Counted from the stretch's first letter, positions 30,301-39,271 are shown. The stretch is 64,000 bases of DNA from Leptospira idonii (GCF_004770995.1 NZ_RQHW01000079.1:108628-172627), one strand, 5' to 3'. The notes: generated by a model from the sequence alone, not told the origin. A program made the numbers and translations.

Positions 30301-30470
30301 AAAGAATTTTCGGTGCGGAGGAAGCTTATAAAAAGTTAGGTGGAGTTTATTATTTATTTCTGAGAGGGATGAAATCGGGCGAAAATAAAGGCGTTTATTT
30401 CGATGGGAATTGGAACCGAGAAAGGATCTCTCTCATTGAAAAAGAAATCGGAAGAAGGATTTTATTATGA
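27393..30470 (+). CDS. recB: exodeoxyribonuclease V beta subunit RecB
   Basis: The 1025-residue 3'-5' helicase/nuclease of RecBCD. SF1A motifs are clear: EASAGTGKTFTI (Walker A, residues 13-24), ILTFTQKAAGELKDRL (Ia), ILDEFQDTDKAQYEIF (II), GDPKQSIYSFRGAD (III), DTNFRSVPEL (IV), ILTIHASKGLEWPIVF (V) and YVGLTRPKLRLYL (VI). The C-terminal nuclease has LADYKSNLLP, the catalytic Asp-x-Lys. The ATG at 27393 overlaps the recC stop; a TTG 4 codons upstream is also open. Confidence 0.94.
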   Translation: MQRPFPFKHSFIEASAGTGKTFTIMEIVSDLIQVHKIPVSEILILTFTQKAAGELKDRLRKKLIEENLTKELREIEEVTISTIHGFCNMILSEYPIETESIESCRLTTNTERAKEALYRIQHSLWEGVDFGSKSGFNRDEILENLIIESDFLNKKDQILYAAERLLSEKSYVYEPVSPWTASNFNQNTSILVKTLVQEDFASGKWISYDQMILNVNRSLKKNPSLKESLQSRYRVGILDEFQDTDKAQYEIFSGLFLDANDKALYLIGDPKQSIYSFRGADIGTYFRAKQELTNLGANSFALDTNFRSVPELILGYNEIIETVFPIEEVGENIDYTSVFAPSLDKCKIKKSNTDQAASVQLIQLSEEKLGLGKARDLWITAIADEILQILSKSNLDYEEKTKEGTWIRKNIRAQDIAVLVDKKENGHLVGQALKERGIPFTLYKQQGIYASQESDQILNVLNCLSDPNNPSSYRKLLISDLFQIPPEFLQAFDEHSISSYEKTILDHWKSLARSRRFAELFRSIEEGTRIFLTEEAKDIFWERKRTNYRQIFQKLLVFQVQNHAGLSEVLEELKRLRTEKANEAELPLYEKETEKDAVQILTIHASKGLEWPIVFFFHLKGYMTTYTSYEYRTSDSEDSRTIYRLDLWDKEDKAYKEQLHREDIRVTYVGLTRPKLRLYLPYFPVDSRTNSFYTKFMIPSLNQILESGSKNIEKKEWKPLSNFSSSSLHEPARKAGSFVPLLFSESDLPKTIVLNSYSSIKSKDSSSFTGSGLMEEDKVISKLDDEIRTDPLFEDLLPSSANTGSFLHKLLEEFDFLSFDTKSYQDLGNNEKLISRISHYIDRFGLGADKENYLSRTLEILWNSLHANLTDRDGLSFSLKSLSKADQVCEMDFHLDLSRPPYSVPGPGSFLKGSIDLVFLWKGKYYLADYKSNLLPDYSPSTIRQVIYNRENQYNLQRDIYALILKEYLERIFGAEEAYKKLGGVYYLFLRGMKSGENKGVYFDGNWNRERISLIEKEIGRRILL

Positions 30471-32320
30471 GCGAAATGTTCCTTTCCCGATTGAAGGACG
30501 ATCTAACTTCTCTTACGAATCTTTCGGAAGACATCGAACCTATCCTAACGGAACTTTGGCTGGCGGAAGAAGAGGGTAACCTTTGTATTCCTGTCAAAGA
30601 AGAATGGAAACATCTTTTGAAGAAAAATCCTGTTGGTTTGGTTCAGGAGAAGATTAAGGGAGAAACGTTTTTATTTTTTTCAAAGACACATTCTACGAAA
30701 TCGGTTTTAGAAACCCACTTAAAACAGAGAATTCGTCATGCCGAAACAAAACAGTCTTCGGAACAAATTCCCGATTTCCAATCCTTGTTAGAAGATTTGG
30801 AAAGAAATAGTTTCCAATTGAAGGAAGGCCAAAAAGAAGCGGTCCTTACTTCTCTTAGATCCGATTTTCAAATCATCAGCGGCGGGCCGGGGACAGGGAA
30901 AACGACTGTGGTCGCTTTCATTCTGGAGATTTTGTATCGGTTGGGAAAACTGCCTTCTTCCGATCAGTTGGCACTTGTTGCTCCTACGGGAAGGGCTGCT
31001 CAAAGATTGACCGAATCAATTCAGGAAAATTTATCTAAAATCGCAGGGCTTAGAGAAGAGAACCGATTTCTAAGAGGGCAAACCATTCATAACTTGCTTT
31101 CTTATAAACCACAGTTAAATGGTTTTTATTATAATCAGGAGAGATATCTTCCTCATAAAATGATTCTTGTGGACGAAGTGTCCATGGTGGATGCGGATTT
31201 AATGAGATCCTTATTGGAAGCATTGCCTCCTTTGAGTCACGATCTAAAGTTGATTTTGATTGGAGATCCGAACCAGTTACCTTCCGTAGAAAAAGGAGCA
31301 GTGTTGGGGGATTTTCTGACCGCTTTGAAAAACAAAAAAGGATTCGTTTCTCATTTAACGGAAAGTAATCGCCAGAAGCCGAATGCAAACGGCAAAGTTT
31401 CCAGAATCGTAAGTTTGGCCGAGGAGATTTTATCTTCTTCCGAACCTAAGTACGAAACCAAGTCGAAGAACAAAAAAGAAATCAATCAGCCTGATCTTTT
31501 TGCACCTAAAGAAGATAACGAGGAAATCAAATCCGTTTCCGCGCTGGGAGAATCGTTTCCTTATCCCAGTGAAGTAGTTTGGTTTAATCTTGAGCTCAAT
31601 CAGGTTAAGTTAAATTCATTTCAAGAAAGGGAAAAAATCGTATATCATATTTGGAAAAAATTTCTTTATCCTCAGATCATTCGAATCTCCGGCTGGCAAA
31701 TTCAGGATAAGGAAAAACTGAACGACTATTACGACGATTTCACGAAAGAAATCAAACGATTCAGATGCCTTACCGTATATAGTGGTTATGCGGGAGTTGC
31801 CGGAATGCAGGAACAAATCGCTCTTATCGCAAAACGAAGCCTTAATCTTCAAAAGGAAAAATCCAGAATTTATATTCCTAGAAAAAAACTCTCGGAAAGA
31901 ACCTATTACGTCGGCCTTCCTCTGCTGATCACTGAAAACGATAAAAGTCGTAAATTATTCAACGGCGATATCGGTTTGGTATTGAAGATTGAAAACGAAT
32001 TAAGGGCCGTGTTTTCCATTGAAAATCAATTGTTTCATTTCGCTTTGGATACGTTACCTCCTCATAAAGAGGCGTACGTTTTGACCGTTCATAAAAGCCA
32101 AGGTTCAGAATATGATACCGTTTTCTTTTATCTACCTCCCGAAAACCAGAAGGATGAAAATCAAACCTCAAAACGTCTTCTTACGAAACAAATTCTTTAT
32201 ACGGGACTCACTCGTGCGAGAAACCAAGTCATTTTGGCGGGATCTATCGAGTCTTGGAAGTTCGGAATTCAAAATCAAGTGCATCGACAAACTGGATTTC
32301 AATGGTTGGAGGAAAAGTAG
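30467..32320 (+). CDS. recD: exodeoxyribonuclease V alpha subunit RecD
   Basis: The 617-residue 5'-3' helicase of RecBCD. It shows ISGGPGTGKTTVVAFIL (Walker A, about residue 138), ALVAPTGRAAQRL (Ia), ILVDEVSMVDADLM (II), LIGDPNQLPSVEKGAVLGDF (III) and, near the C-terminus, VLTVHKSQGSEYDTVFF and LYTGLTRARNQVIL. The start overlaps the recB stop as ATGA. A lysine- and acid-rich stretch around residues 320-355 is an insertion between motifs. Confidence 0.94.
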   Translation: MSEMFLSRLKDDLTSLTNLSEDIEPILTELWLAEEEGNLCIPVKEEWKHLLKKNPVGLVQEKIKGETFLFFSKTHSTKSVLETHLKQRIRHAETKQSSEQIPDFQSLLEDLERNSFQLKEGQKEAVLTSLRSDFQIISGGPGTGKTTVVAFILEILYRLGKLPSSDQLALVAPTGRAAQRLTESIQENLSKIAGLREENRFLRGQTIHNLLSYKPQLNGFYYNQERYLPHKMILVDEVSMVDADLMRSLLEALPPLSHDLKLILIGDPNQLPSVEKGAVLGDFLTALKNKKGFVSHLTESNRQKPNANGKVSRIVSLAEEILSSSEPKYETKSKNKKEINQPDLFAPKEDNEEIKSVSALGESFPYPSEVVWFNLELNQVKLNSFQEREKIVYHIWKKFLYPQIIRISGWQIQDKEKLNDYYDDFTKEIKRFRCLTVYSGYAGVAGMQEQIALIAKRSLNLQKEKSRIYIPRKKLSERTYYVGLPLLITENDKSRKLFNGDIGLVLKIENELRAVFSIENQLFHFALDTLPPHKEAYVLTVHKSQGSEYDTVFFYLPPENQKDENQTSKRLLTKQILYTGLTRARNQVILAGSIESWKFGIQNQVHRQTGFQWLEEK

Positions 32321-32321
32321 A

Positions 32322-32702
32322 TTGAATCGTTTTTCTCTTTTGCTCTTACTTTGTATCTTCATTTCGTTTTGTCAGCAGGCGGATGAAGAGCCTGAGGTGA
32401 CTTCTGCTCCTCCGATCCCTCCTAGAGTTGCCGTTCCTTTTCCGGAAGCAATGTACATTCAAAACGGGTGTTCTGCCTGTCACGGAGAGAGAGGAGATGG
32501 GAGGGGAGCTCTTTCCGGTAAACCTAATATGGGTTATCTGCCGAATTTTAATGAACCCTCCACGTATCGAAACGGGACTTCTATCGACAAAATCAGTAAA
32601 TCGATTGTAAAAGGAATTCCCGGAACGATGATGCGTGCCTATCCGAATTTAAAATCGAATGAAGTAAAAGCGATTGCGGAATACATTCATAAGATGCAGT
32701 GA
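32322..32702 (+). CDS. cytochrome c family lipoprotein
   Basis: 126 residues. The signal peptide (FSLLLLLCIFISFC) ends at a likely lipidated Cys. A single haem-attachment site CSACH follows at about residue 49, and GTMMRAYPNLKSNEVKAIAEYIHKM at the C-terminus provides a Met ligand and the last helix of a class I cytochrome c. The start is TTG at 32322, one base after the recD stop, with GGAGG upstream. It is therefore probably translated from the recCBD message, though the functions are unrelated. The electron partner is unknown. Confidence 0.82.
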   Translation: MNRFSLLLLLCIFISFCQQADEEPEVTSAPPIPPRVAVPFPEAMYIQNGCSACHGERGDGRGALSGKPNMGYLPNFNEPSTYRNGTSIDKISKSIVKGIPGTMMRAYPNLKSNEVKAIAEYIHKMQ

Positions 32703-32704
32703 CT

Positions 32705-33553
32705 TCAAAGAGATTCCCAAACGGGAATGACTGTGGCGGAACCTCCGTCCCATGTGATCTTAGTATGAAAATGTTTTTCTTTGCGGATGCGGGGAACTTT
32801 GGCTCCGTTGACATAGAAGGTTCCTCCCGTATAGATCATCGTCTCTCTTTCCTTTTTGAACTCGTGTACGAAATGGTGCATGTGGCCGGAAAGAACTGCA
32901 GGAACTTTTTTGCCTTGGTCCTTTGCATATTCCACAGCGATTGCCAAATCCAAATCACCTCCGTCTCCTCCTTCCTTCTTGTAGTCTGCGCCGTATATGG
33001 AAGTTTTTCCGCTTCCCAAACCTTGAGGTCCGTTATGCGATAGAAAGAAAATGTTTTTTTGAGTAGTGGAATCGATCAGTTTTTTATACTTCATTACGGA
33101 GGTTTCCATATCTGCGATAAAGTAATGTTTTGCGAGATTTCTTGCGAAGTTGAAACCTCCTCCCATGGAATGAGGGCGGCCTACGATCAATGCCAAGTCT
33201 TTTTCTTCGGACAGAACAAGAGAACTGTAACCGGTGAGTGCGATGGGACGTATCTTTTCAGAGAAAGATTTCATCCTGCGTGCATAACCGAAACTTCCTA
33301 AAAATTTCAAAACTTTGCTGTCAGTCGCTTCTCCTAAAACTCCGATTAGGTTGGTTCCGTCCCAGTTTCCTGGGATCAGATAGGCCTTTTTTGTGAGACC
33401 TTCGAATTTGGTTTCCTGAAACGGATTTTTTGTTAGGTGAAATCCTCCGAAATCACCTGTGAAGAAGATGGCATCGTAATCGGACTCGTTGAAATATCGA
33501 TTGTCTTTTTCGTCCCAAAACCCGTGAACATCGCCGATCAATGCAAATTTCAT
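32705..33553 (-). CDS. metallophosphoesterase family protein
   Basis: A 282-residue calcineurin-type phosphoesterase. The metal-binding blocks are in order: ALIGDVHGFW (D-x-H) at the N-terminus, FFTGDFGGF, IPGNWDG (GNWD in place of GNHD), LSHNGPQG and LSGHMHHFVH near the C-terminus. No signal peptide was seen, so it should be cytoplasmic. It is the last gene after the GH31 lipoprotein, with a 1-base gap. The substrate is unknown. Confidence 0.88.
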   Translation of the reverse strand: MKFALIGDVHGFWDEKDNRYFNESDYDAIFFTGDFGGFHLTKNPFQETKFEGLTKKAYLIPGNWDGTNLIGVLGEATDSKVLKFLGSFGYARRMKSFSEKIRPIALTGYSSLVLSEEKDLALIVGRPHSMGGGFNFARNLAKHYFIADMETSVMKYKKLIDSTTQKNIFFLSHNGPQGLGSGKTSIYGADYKKEGGDGGDLDLAIAVEYAKDQGKKVPAVLSGHMHHFVHEFKKERETMIYTGGTFYVNGAKVPRIRKEKHFHTKITWDGGSATVIPVWESL

Positions 33554-33554
33554 T

Positions 33555-35831
33555 TTACTTCCTCAACCCGGAGAGTCCGTCTCTCAGAACCTTTTCATTC
33601 TTTCCACCTAATCGAATGAATGCGGTTGGCTTTCCCAAAGGAGATTCCGTTTCTACAAAACTTCCTCCTGAAAAAACCTCATTCGTCCAAATGTGTTGCC
33701 ATTCTCCTGCGGGAAGATAGGCTTTGACTTTGGTCGCTCCTGAAGAAGTGACAGGTACCACAAGCAGATCATCTCCTAAAAAGAACTGGTATTTTTGCTC
33801 GATAAGAACTGCATCTTTCGGTTCCACAAGGAAGTTGTGACGTACCACAGGAAGTCCCGTTTTGAAAGCCTCTTCTTCGAGGAGTTTTAAATATCCTTTT
33901 AAAGCGAAATGAAGCTGTCCGATTTTGGCGAATATGGAAACCGTCTCCTCATCGGACAAGGAAGAGATTCCTTTTTCAGTGGTGTATTGGTAGACTTGCC
34001 AATTTTTCAAAGGACGGTTTCCCTCATGAGTTCTGAATACAGGGCTGAATGCGGAAAGTTCCGCCCATCTTAAAAGAAGTTCCTTTGGTCTGTGGTAGTT
34101 CCTAAGCGGATTAGAAATTGTGGTATATCCGCCGATATCGCTGTGGTTTAGCGCATAACCACTGATACCTGAAGAGGTGAGTCCTAAGATGCTGGAAGGA
34201 AGACCGTCGTGAGTTCCCCAACTTACCAGTTGATCGCCTTCCCAGAATAAGGTGGAATATGCATTCGAATAACTGTAACCTGCTCTGGTAAAAAATACGA
34301 TTTTTCCCTCTTTGCCCGCTTCTTTGATCGCCTCTTTATTGATTCTAGCCCAGTCGACTGGATACCTATTGTGATACACTTTCGCATCCACACCGGAATG
34401 TAAGACAGCATCGTAAGGCAACCATTCTCCGAAATCCGCCATCCAACCGGACAAACCAGCTTCGATCATATTTTTTTTGATGATTTCCTTGGTCCATTTC
34501 ACAGCCGCAGGATTGGTAAGATCGATCAGATAAGCGGGAAAGCCCACTGTCTGGATGAGATAGTCTTCCCCTTTGGAATTTTTTACCAAATAACCTTTGT
34601 TTTTTGCTTCCGTAAGCATAGGATTTGTGAAATCGTCACCGCCCGGTTTTTTTGGATCGGTATCGCCCAGAAAGGAATTTATATAACCCAATACATGAAC
34701 GTTTTTGGAGTTCATCTCCTTTACGAATTTTTTGAAATCCGGATAAAGAGTTTCATCCGCATACCAGCGCCATTTCAACTGATCTCCGAAATTGGTGACT
34801 CTTCTTCCGCACCAATCTTGGATCCAAAGAGCAGTCACGGGATTTCCCGCCGTTTTCGCTTGTTCTACGATGGCGGAAACTTTTAAAGAACCTCCCTGCA
34901 CTCCCAGCCAGGTTCCATAAGACCAATCGGGAAGAGGAGAAAATCGTCCTGTTTTTTTCGTATAAGCTTCCACAAGTTCTTTCGGATGGGAGCCGATCCA
35001 TATATTTCCTTTAAAGCCTCCGTCGAGTTGTGTGTCCCAAAAGTTTATAGTGACGGAGTTGTTTGAAGTCAAATCGAACTCAGAATAACCACTGTTATCA
35101 ATGAATACGGATCTGTTTTCCGAACTGATGTAGTGGGGGATCGGTGCATAAGTGCTGTATTCGTTCCCTCCTGCACCTGCAAGAAGATTGGCTCCGAAAG
35201 TGATCGGTTGATCTCCTCTTCCGACTCCTTGTTCTTCCGTGAATAGGAACGGTTTTTTGCCTTTGAATTCGTTATTGGAGAATTGTTCCCCGAATCCGTA
35301 AAATTTTTCTTTAGAGTCTGAATCGTATTTAAACCAAACTCTATTTAGGCGATTGTCGGAGAATACAACGGAGAATTTGATTTCTTTTTCGGAAACAGGA
35401 ATGATTGTGAAAGTATAATCGGTATTACAGTAGGAACCTTTTAATTTTCCTTTCTGAATGAAATTCCCTTTTTCTACACGGCTTTCTTCTATGAATTGAT
35501 CGGAACAGAACCTGGAGATGTTTTCTTTGAAACTGAAAGTGGCCATTCTGTATTTCACATTTGCGTTTCCTTCTGCCGCTTGGAGGAAGGGCTCGGACAA
35601 AGAAAAAGAAATGAATTCTCTTCCTGTTTTGCTGTGAAGCAATCGAAGTTTTTCTTTGTTTTGTTCAACGGAGAGTTGGGAACCCAAAGGAAAGGAAGCG
35701 GATGCCTTTAAAGGAAATTGAATTTGGGTGGTTGTGCAGGAAAGAGTGAAGAGAACTAAAACGAAAGAGAACGAAAGTGGAAATTTTTCTGAGGAAAAGA
35801 AACGAGATAAAGGAACGAAGAGAAAAGCCAT
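33555..35831 (-). CDS. GH31 family lipoprotein related to sulfoquinovosidase YihQ
   Basis: 758 residues. The signal ends in VLFTLSC, so Cys32 is probably lipidated and the enzyme sits at the envelope. It is a GH31 alpha-glycosidase: nucleophile Asp in WMADFGEW (about 466), acid/base Asp in FWEGDQ (about 533), and HSDIGGYTT. The sequence follows E. coli YihQ closely as I remember it (GVQGG, IQDWCG, RTHEGNRP). Three of the four positions said to define sulfoquinovosidases are kept, but the sulfonate-contacting Arg appears to be Gln (FGDQLKW, about 351). Glycosidase activity is likely and the substrate uncertain. GGAGG lies 6 bases before the ATG. Confidence 0.85.
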   Translation of the reverse strand: MAFLFVPLSRFFSSEKFPLSFSFVLVLFTLSCTTTQIQFPLKASASFPLGSQLSVEQNKEKLRLLHSKTGREFISFSLSEPFLQAAEGNANVKYRMATFSFKENISRFCSDQFIEESRVEKGNFIQKGKLKGSYCNTDYTFTIIPVSEKEIKFSVVFSDNRLNRVWFKYDSDSKEKFYGFGEQFSNNEFKGKKPFLFTEEQGVGRGDQPITFGANLLAGAGGNEYSTYAPIPHYISSENRSVFIDNSGYSEFDLTSNNSVTINFWDTQLDGGFKGNIWIGSHPKELVEAYTKKTGRFSPLPDWSYGTWLGVQGGSLKVSAIVEQAKTAGNPVTALWIQDWCGRRVTNFGDQLKWRWYADETLYPDFKKFVKEMNSKNVHVLGYINSFLGDTDPKKPGGDDFTNPMLTEAKNKGYLVKNSKGEDYLIQTVGFPAYLIDLTNPAAVKWTKEIIKKNMIEAGLSGWMADFGEWLPYDAVLHSGVDAKVYHNRYPVDWARINKEAIKEAGKEGKIVFFTRAGYSYSNAYSTLFWEGDQLVSWGTHDGLPSSILGLTSSGISGYALNHSDIGGYTTISNPLRNYHRPKELLLRWAELSAFSPVFRTHEGNRPLKNWQVYQYTTEKGISSLSDEETVSIFAKIGQLHFALKGYLKLLEEEAFKTGLPVVRHNFLVEPKDAVLIEQKYQFFLGDDLLVVPVTSSGATKVKAYLPAGEWQHIWTNEVFSGGSFVETESPLGKPTAFIRLGGKNEKVLRDGLSGLRK

Positions 35832-35892
35832 GACATCCTCCGGGGAAGTCCTATGATTCGTCCTGGCTTTCTTCTTTTCGTAAATTCTTTTT

Positions 35893-36744
35893 TTAGACTT
35901 TCTTACGATCCAATCCGCCGACTCTAGGTGCTCCGGAAGTCACAGCGGTTTTTTGTCCGAATACGGATACTGCTTGTTTTGGCAGGCTGGATTTTCTCCA
36001 TTCAAACCAAGAACCTTGATAAGTGCTTACGTCGATATAACCTGCTTCTCTCAACATGAGAGCCAAAAGGCAGGAACGAGCACCGTTGTAATCGTAAATG
36101 ACAGTAGGTCTTTCCGGCATAAAAGGGAAACCGTTCAGCCTTTTTTTGAACAAAGAACGATCGATTAGGTTTGCTTCCGCATCGTAAAGGTTTCTCCAAT
36201 CCCATAAGAAAGCGCCAGGCAGTCTTCCGCAAAGAGTTCCTTCTTCCGGTGCTGTTAGGCGAGGGAGTCTGCCTTCATATTCGTCCATGGTGCGTGCGTC
36301 GAAAATTTGAAGTTTGGTGAGATTTTTTTCCATAAAGGCTTTGTCTACGACGCCTTCCATAGGTTTCACTTTGTCCGCCAAAGGGAGTTCCATTTTCAGA
36401 GTTCCCGGCTTTTTGTTTCCTTCGAAAGGCCACTTTTTAGCCAGCACATAACTTTCTTTAATGCCCATGCTGCGAAGTAGGAAAACCATTCTTGTGGAGA
36501 ACATTCCCATTCCTTCATCGAAAACAATGACTCTTGTTTTTTTGGATTTCTGAATTTCCGCAACGACTGCGGTCATGGGTCCGTAGAGCTTTTTCTGAGA
36601 TTCGGGGTCAGATCCGAATGCCTTTTTGATAAATGGAAAGTAAAATGCACCTTCCAGAGTTTCTTCTTCGTAAGCGGTTTGTGAACGACAATCGATTAAA
36701 AAATCTCCCGCCTCAATCTCTGTTTTAAGAAAGCTCCAGTTCAA
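35893..36744 (-). CDS. two-domain rhodanese-fold protein lacking the active cysteine
   Basis: 283 residues with two rhodanese-like domains, as in thiosulfate/mercaptopyruvate sulfurtransferases: [19 protein letters not shown] in the first, [17 protein letters not shown] and [11 protein letters not shown] in the second. In active enzymes the second domain has a loop such as YCGSGVTAC; here it reads YDYNGARSC, so Asp replaces the catalytic Cys. The first domain has [11 protein letters not shown], which is normally non-catalytic. The start is TTG at 36744 with AAGGAG upstream; the frame stays open 21 codons further without a better start. The gene follows no obvious partner. Confidence 0.75.
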   Translation of the reverse strand: MNWSFLKTEIEAGDFLIDCRSQTAYEEETLEGAFYFPFIKKAFGSDPESQKKLYGPMTAVVAEIQKSKKTRVIVFDEGMGMFSTRMVFLLRSMGIKESYVLAKKWPFEGNKKPGTLKMELPLADKVKPMEGVVDKAFMEKNLTKLQIFDARTMDEYEGRLPRLTAPEEGTLCGRLPGAFLWDWRNLYDAEANLIDRSLFKKRLNGFPFMPERPTVIYDYNGARSCLLALMLREAGYIDVSTYQGSWFEWRKSSLPKQAVSVFGQKTAVTSGAPRVGGLDRKKV

Positions 36745-36882
36745 AAAAAATCTCCTTATCGGTACATTACTTTCCCCCCCTCTCTTTTTTGAAAGCCTGA
36801 AAACCAAAAAAAATAATTACCTATAAAGGTGAGACATAATCCGGAAACAATTCAAGATCCCTTCTTCAATTCTTGGGGGTAG

Positions 36883-37815
36883 GTGAACCGATATTCTATG
36901 TATAATCCCTTGAGCCCCAATATGTTTTCTCAATTTCAACTGACCGTTTTGTCCTTACTTATGCCGCTTTTTTATGCAGGCGCAGGATTAGAGGCCGGTA
37001 AAATTCATTCTGGAAAAAAACAAACTTCCTTATCATTGTTATATGAAGAACTGAAAGCGGACGGAAAAATAACTATCGGCGTTCAAATTAAGAATTGGAT
37101 TCGGAACAAAAACCTATTTGCGTTCCAGGATTCATCCGGCTGCAAGCTGAAAGGATCCGGTTCCTATCAAACGGTTCGTTACTATTCATTGGATTGTGAA
37201 AGCGGAAACAAAGAAGGATTGATTCGTTTTTCTCAAGCGAAATTGGAAAAACAAATTCCTCCGGGTCATTTTCGACTGGCAGGATACCATAAGATCGGAA
37301 ATAAAAATTACCTCGAAGTCGTAATGGGTCCATCCGAAGTCGATAACATCGCAGCGAACCAGACGCACACGTACAATAAGAACGATTTGGAATTCGATTA
37401 TCCCGGCACAAAGTCTGTTTTTACCAGCAAAACGGAAAAGAAAAACAGCTTCCGAGAACTGAAGAACCCCAATTTGATTTATTTTAAAACGATCGCTTAC
37501 GACGAAAACAGAAGAAAAGAATCACCTAGCAGTATTGAGGTGTTTTTTGATGATACATGTCCTCTTTTGTTCCAGGAAGTAGATGAAAGTTTTTATTGGG
37601 ATAATACGATCTCTTATGTTTTTCAAATCTCCTGTGTGAAGAACACTCCGTACGCACTTGTGCGGGTTCCAGGAAATCCCGCAGGGAAACTGGAAGTTTC
37701 AGGAGTTGTTTCCGGAAATCCTGCGAAGGGAGATCGTTTTTTCGCAAAATTGAAAATGAGAAAAATCACGAATGAACAGGCTTTTTGGGAGGAGCATAAA
37801 CTTTTTTATGAATAG
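36883..37815 (+). CDS. exported protein of unknown function
   Basis: About 310 residues. The N-terminus is hydrophobic (FSQFQLTVLSLLMPLFYAGAG) and looks like a signal peptide. The start is uncertain: GTG at 36883, ATG at 36898 or ATG at 36922. The rest is soluble, beta-rich and contains four well-spaced Cys residues (SGCKLKGS, LDCESG, DDTCPLL, ISCVKN) that could form two disulfides in the periplasm. The gene overlaps the HtrA-like gene by 8 bases, so it may belong to the same unit. No family is recognised. Confidence 0.6.
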   Translation: MNRYSMYNPLSPNMFSQFQLTVLSLLMPLFYAGAGLEAGKIHSGKKQTSLSLLYEELKADGKITIGVQIKNWIRNKNLFAFQDSSGCKLKGSGSYQTVRYYSLDCESGNKEGLIRFSQAKLEKQIPPGHFRLAGYHKIGNKNYLEVVMGPSEVDNIAANQTHTYNKNDLEFDYPGTKSVFTSKTEKKNSFRELKNPNLIYFKTIAYDENRRKESPSSIEVFFDDTCPLLFQEVDESFYWDNTISYVFQISCVKNTPYALVRVPGNPAGKLEVSGVVSGNPAKGDRFFAKLKMRKITNEQAFWEEHKLFYE

Positions 37816-39271
37816 AAATACATTCATCTCCTTTGTCTTATTTATCTTTTTTTCTTTCTCCCTTTTCTCTCAAAACAAAGAGGAAGATGTGGGAGTGGAG
37901 GATATCTTTCGTTCCGTGGTCCTGGTTCGAAACGACGGTTTTTCCTCCGAAAATAAAATCCAGCCTTGGATGAAAAAGAACCTAAGTACCGGACTCGGTT
38001 CGGGACTTGTGATTTCGGATCGTTTGGTTCTTACGAATGCACATGTGATTCAAGATGCGAAACGAGTCACAGTGCGAACGGGAGTGAGCCGCAAAGAATA
38101 TCCTGCGGAAGTGAAATTCATCGGTTACGATTGTGACTTGGCACTTTTGGAAGTGAAGGATAAAGAATTCGAAAACAATACCGATTCTTTGAGTTTCGCA
38201 GATATCCCTCCCGCGCTCGGCTCCGATTTGTTAGTGTTAGGCTATCAAAACGGTCAGGAAAACTTAACCGTAGAAAAAGGTTCCGTTCTTCGTTATGAAA
38301 AGAACCGTTATAGTTTTTCCGGTCTTGATTTTAGAAATGTGATCCGAATCCATGCCCATGCCCAACCAGGAAATTCGGGAGGACCTGCCATTCAAAACGG
38401 AAAGGTTGTGGGACTTTTGTTCCAAATCAGCAAGTTGGGAAAAGACATCGCTTATCTGATTCCTAACGATATCATTCAGCATTTTTTATCCGACATCAAA
38501 GACGGAAAATACGACGGATTTCCTAACTTAGGATTCACTTTTCAAGGAGGGACTCCGGTAAGTTTGAAGCAAGCTTTGCGAATCCCTGCGGAAGAGTCCG
38601 GAATTTTCGTGAATCGAGTGTACCCTCAGTCTACCTTCTCGTCGTTATTGAAAGAGAAGGACTTTTTAGTAAGCATAGACGGATTTAACATCAGCAACGA
38701 AGGTGAAATCAACCAGACAGGGAAAAAAGAATTCATCATCGAATACATCGAAGGGAAACAGTTAGGCGCTAAAATCAATTTAGAGGTGTACCGCTCAGGT
38801 AAAAAATACCAAACGGAAGCAACATTGCAGAAAAATTTCTCTTTGGAACTTTACAGGGAAAATTCGGATCATTATCTTCTTTCCGCGGGATTTGTATTCC
38901 AGCCCGTTTCCAGATCTTTTTTCAATTCTGAAGAAGGAGATTTGGACAGTTCCTTAAAATACCACTACAGTTATTTCATTCAGGATCTACTCTATCGTTA
39001 TACGAACAGGGATATTGTTCTTAGTTATACGTTCGACGATCCTGAAACTGCCAAATACAAAAAATATAAATTCAAAGTTTTGGAATCTATTAACGGAGTG
39101 GTGCCGAAGGATTTGGATCATTTGAAACAAATCTGGAAAGAAAATTCCAGGAATTTCATCGTGCTCCGTTTCAGAGGAATGGATCTTCCTATTGTTTTGC
39201 GGCCCGAATCCGTGGAACAAATCAATGTCAGAGTTAAAAAAAGATACGGAGCTAATTATGAAACTCTGTAA
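37808..39271 (+). CDS. HtrA/DegP-like trypsin-fold serine protease
   Basis: 487 residues with a signal peptide (FISFVLFIFFSFSLFSQ). The trypsin-fold catalytic triad is intact: His79 in LTNAHVIQ, Asp110 in DCDLALLEV and Ser190 in QPGNSGGPA. A PDZ-like domain follows (about 240-340: GIFVNRVYPQSTFSSLLKEKDFLVSIDG) and a second PDZ-like region lies near the C-terminus (VLESINGVVPKDLDHLKQIW). This layout resembles envelope quality-control proteases, and especially plant-type Deg proteins with a terminal PDZ. GGAGG lies 14 bases upstream. It overlaps the next gene by 14 bases. Confidence 0.88.
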   Translation: MNRNTFISFVLFIFFSFSLFSQNKEEDVGVEDIFRSVVLVRNDGFSSENKIQPWMKKNLSTGLGSGLVISDRLVLTNAHVIQDAKRVTVRTGVSRKEYPAEVKFIGYDCDLALLEVKDKEFENNTDSLSFADIPPALGSDLLVLGYQNGQENLTVEKGSVLRYEKNRYSFSGLDFRNVIRIHAHAQPGNSGGPAIQNGKVVGLLFQISKLGKDIAYLIPNDIIQHFLSDIKDGKYDGFPNLGFTFQGGTPVSLKQALRIPAEESGIFVNRVYPQSTFSSLLKEKDFLVSIDGFNISNEGEINQTGKKEFIIEYIEGKQLGAKINLEVYRSGKKYQTEATLQKNFSLELYRENSDHYLLSAGFVFQPVSRSFFNSEEGDLDSSLKYHYSYFIQDLLYRYTNRDIVLSYTFDDPETAKYKKYKFKVLESINGVVPKDLDHLKQIWKENSRNFIVLRFRGMDLPIVLRPESVEQINVRVKKRYGANYETL

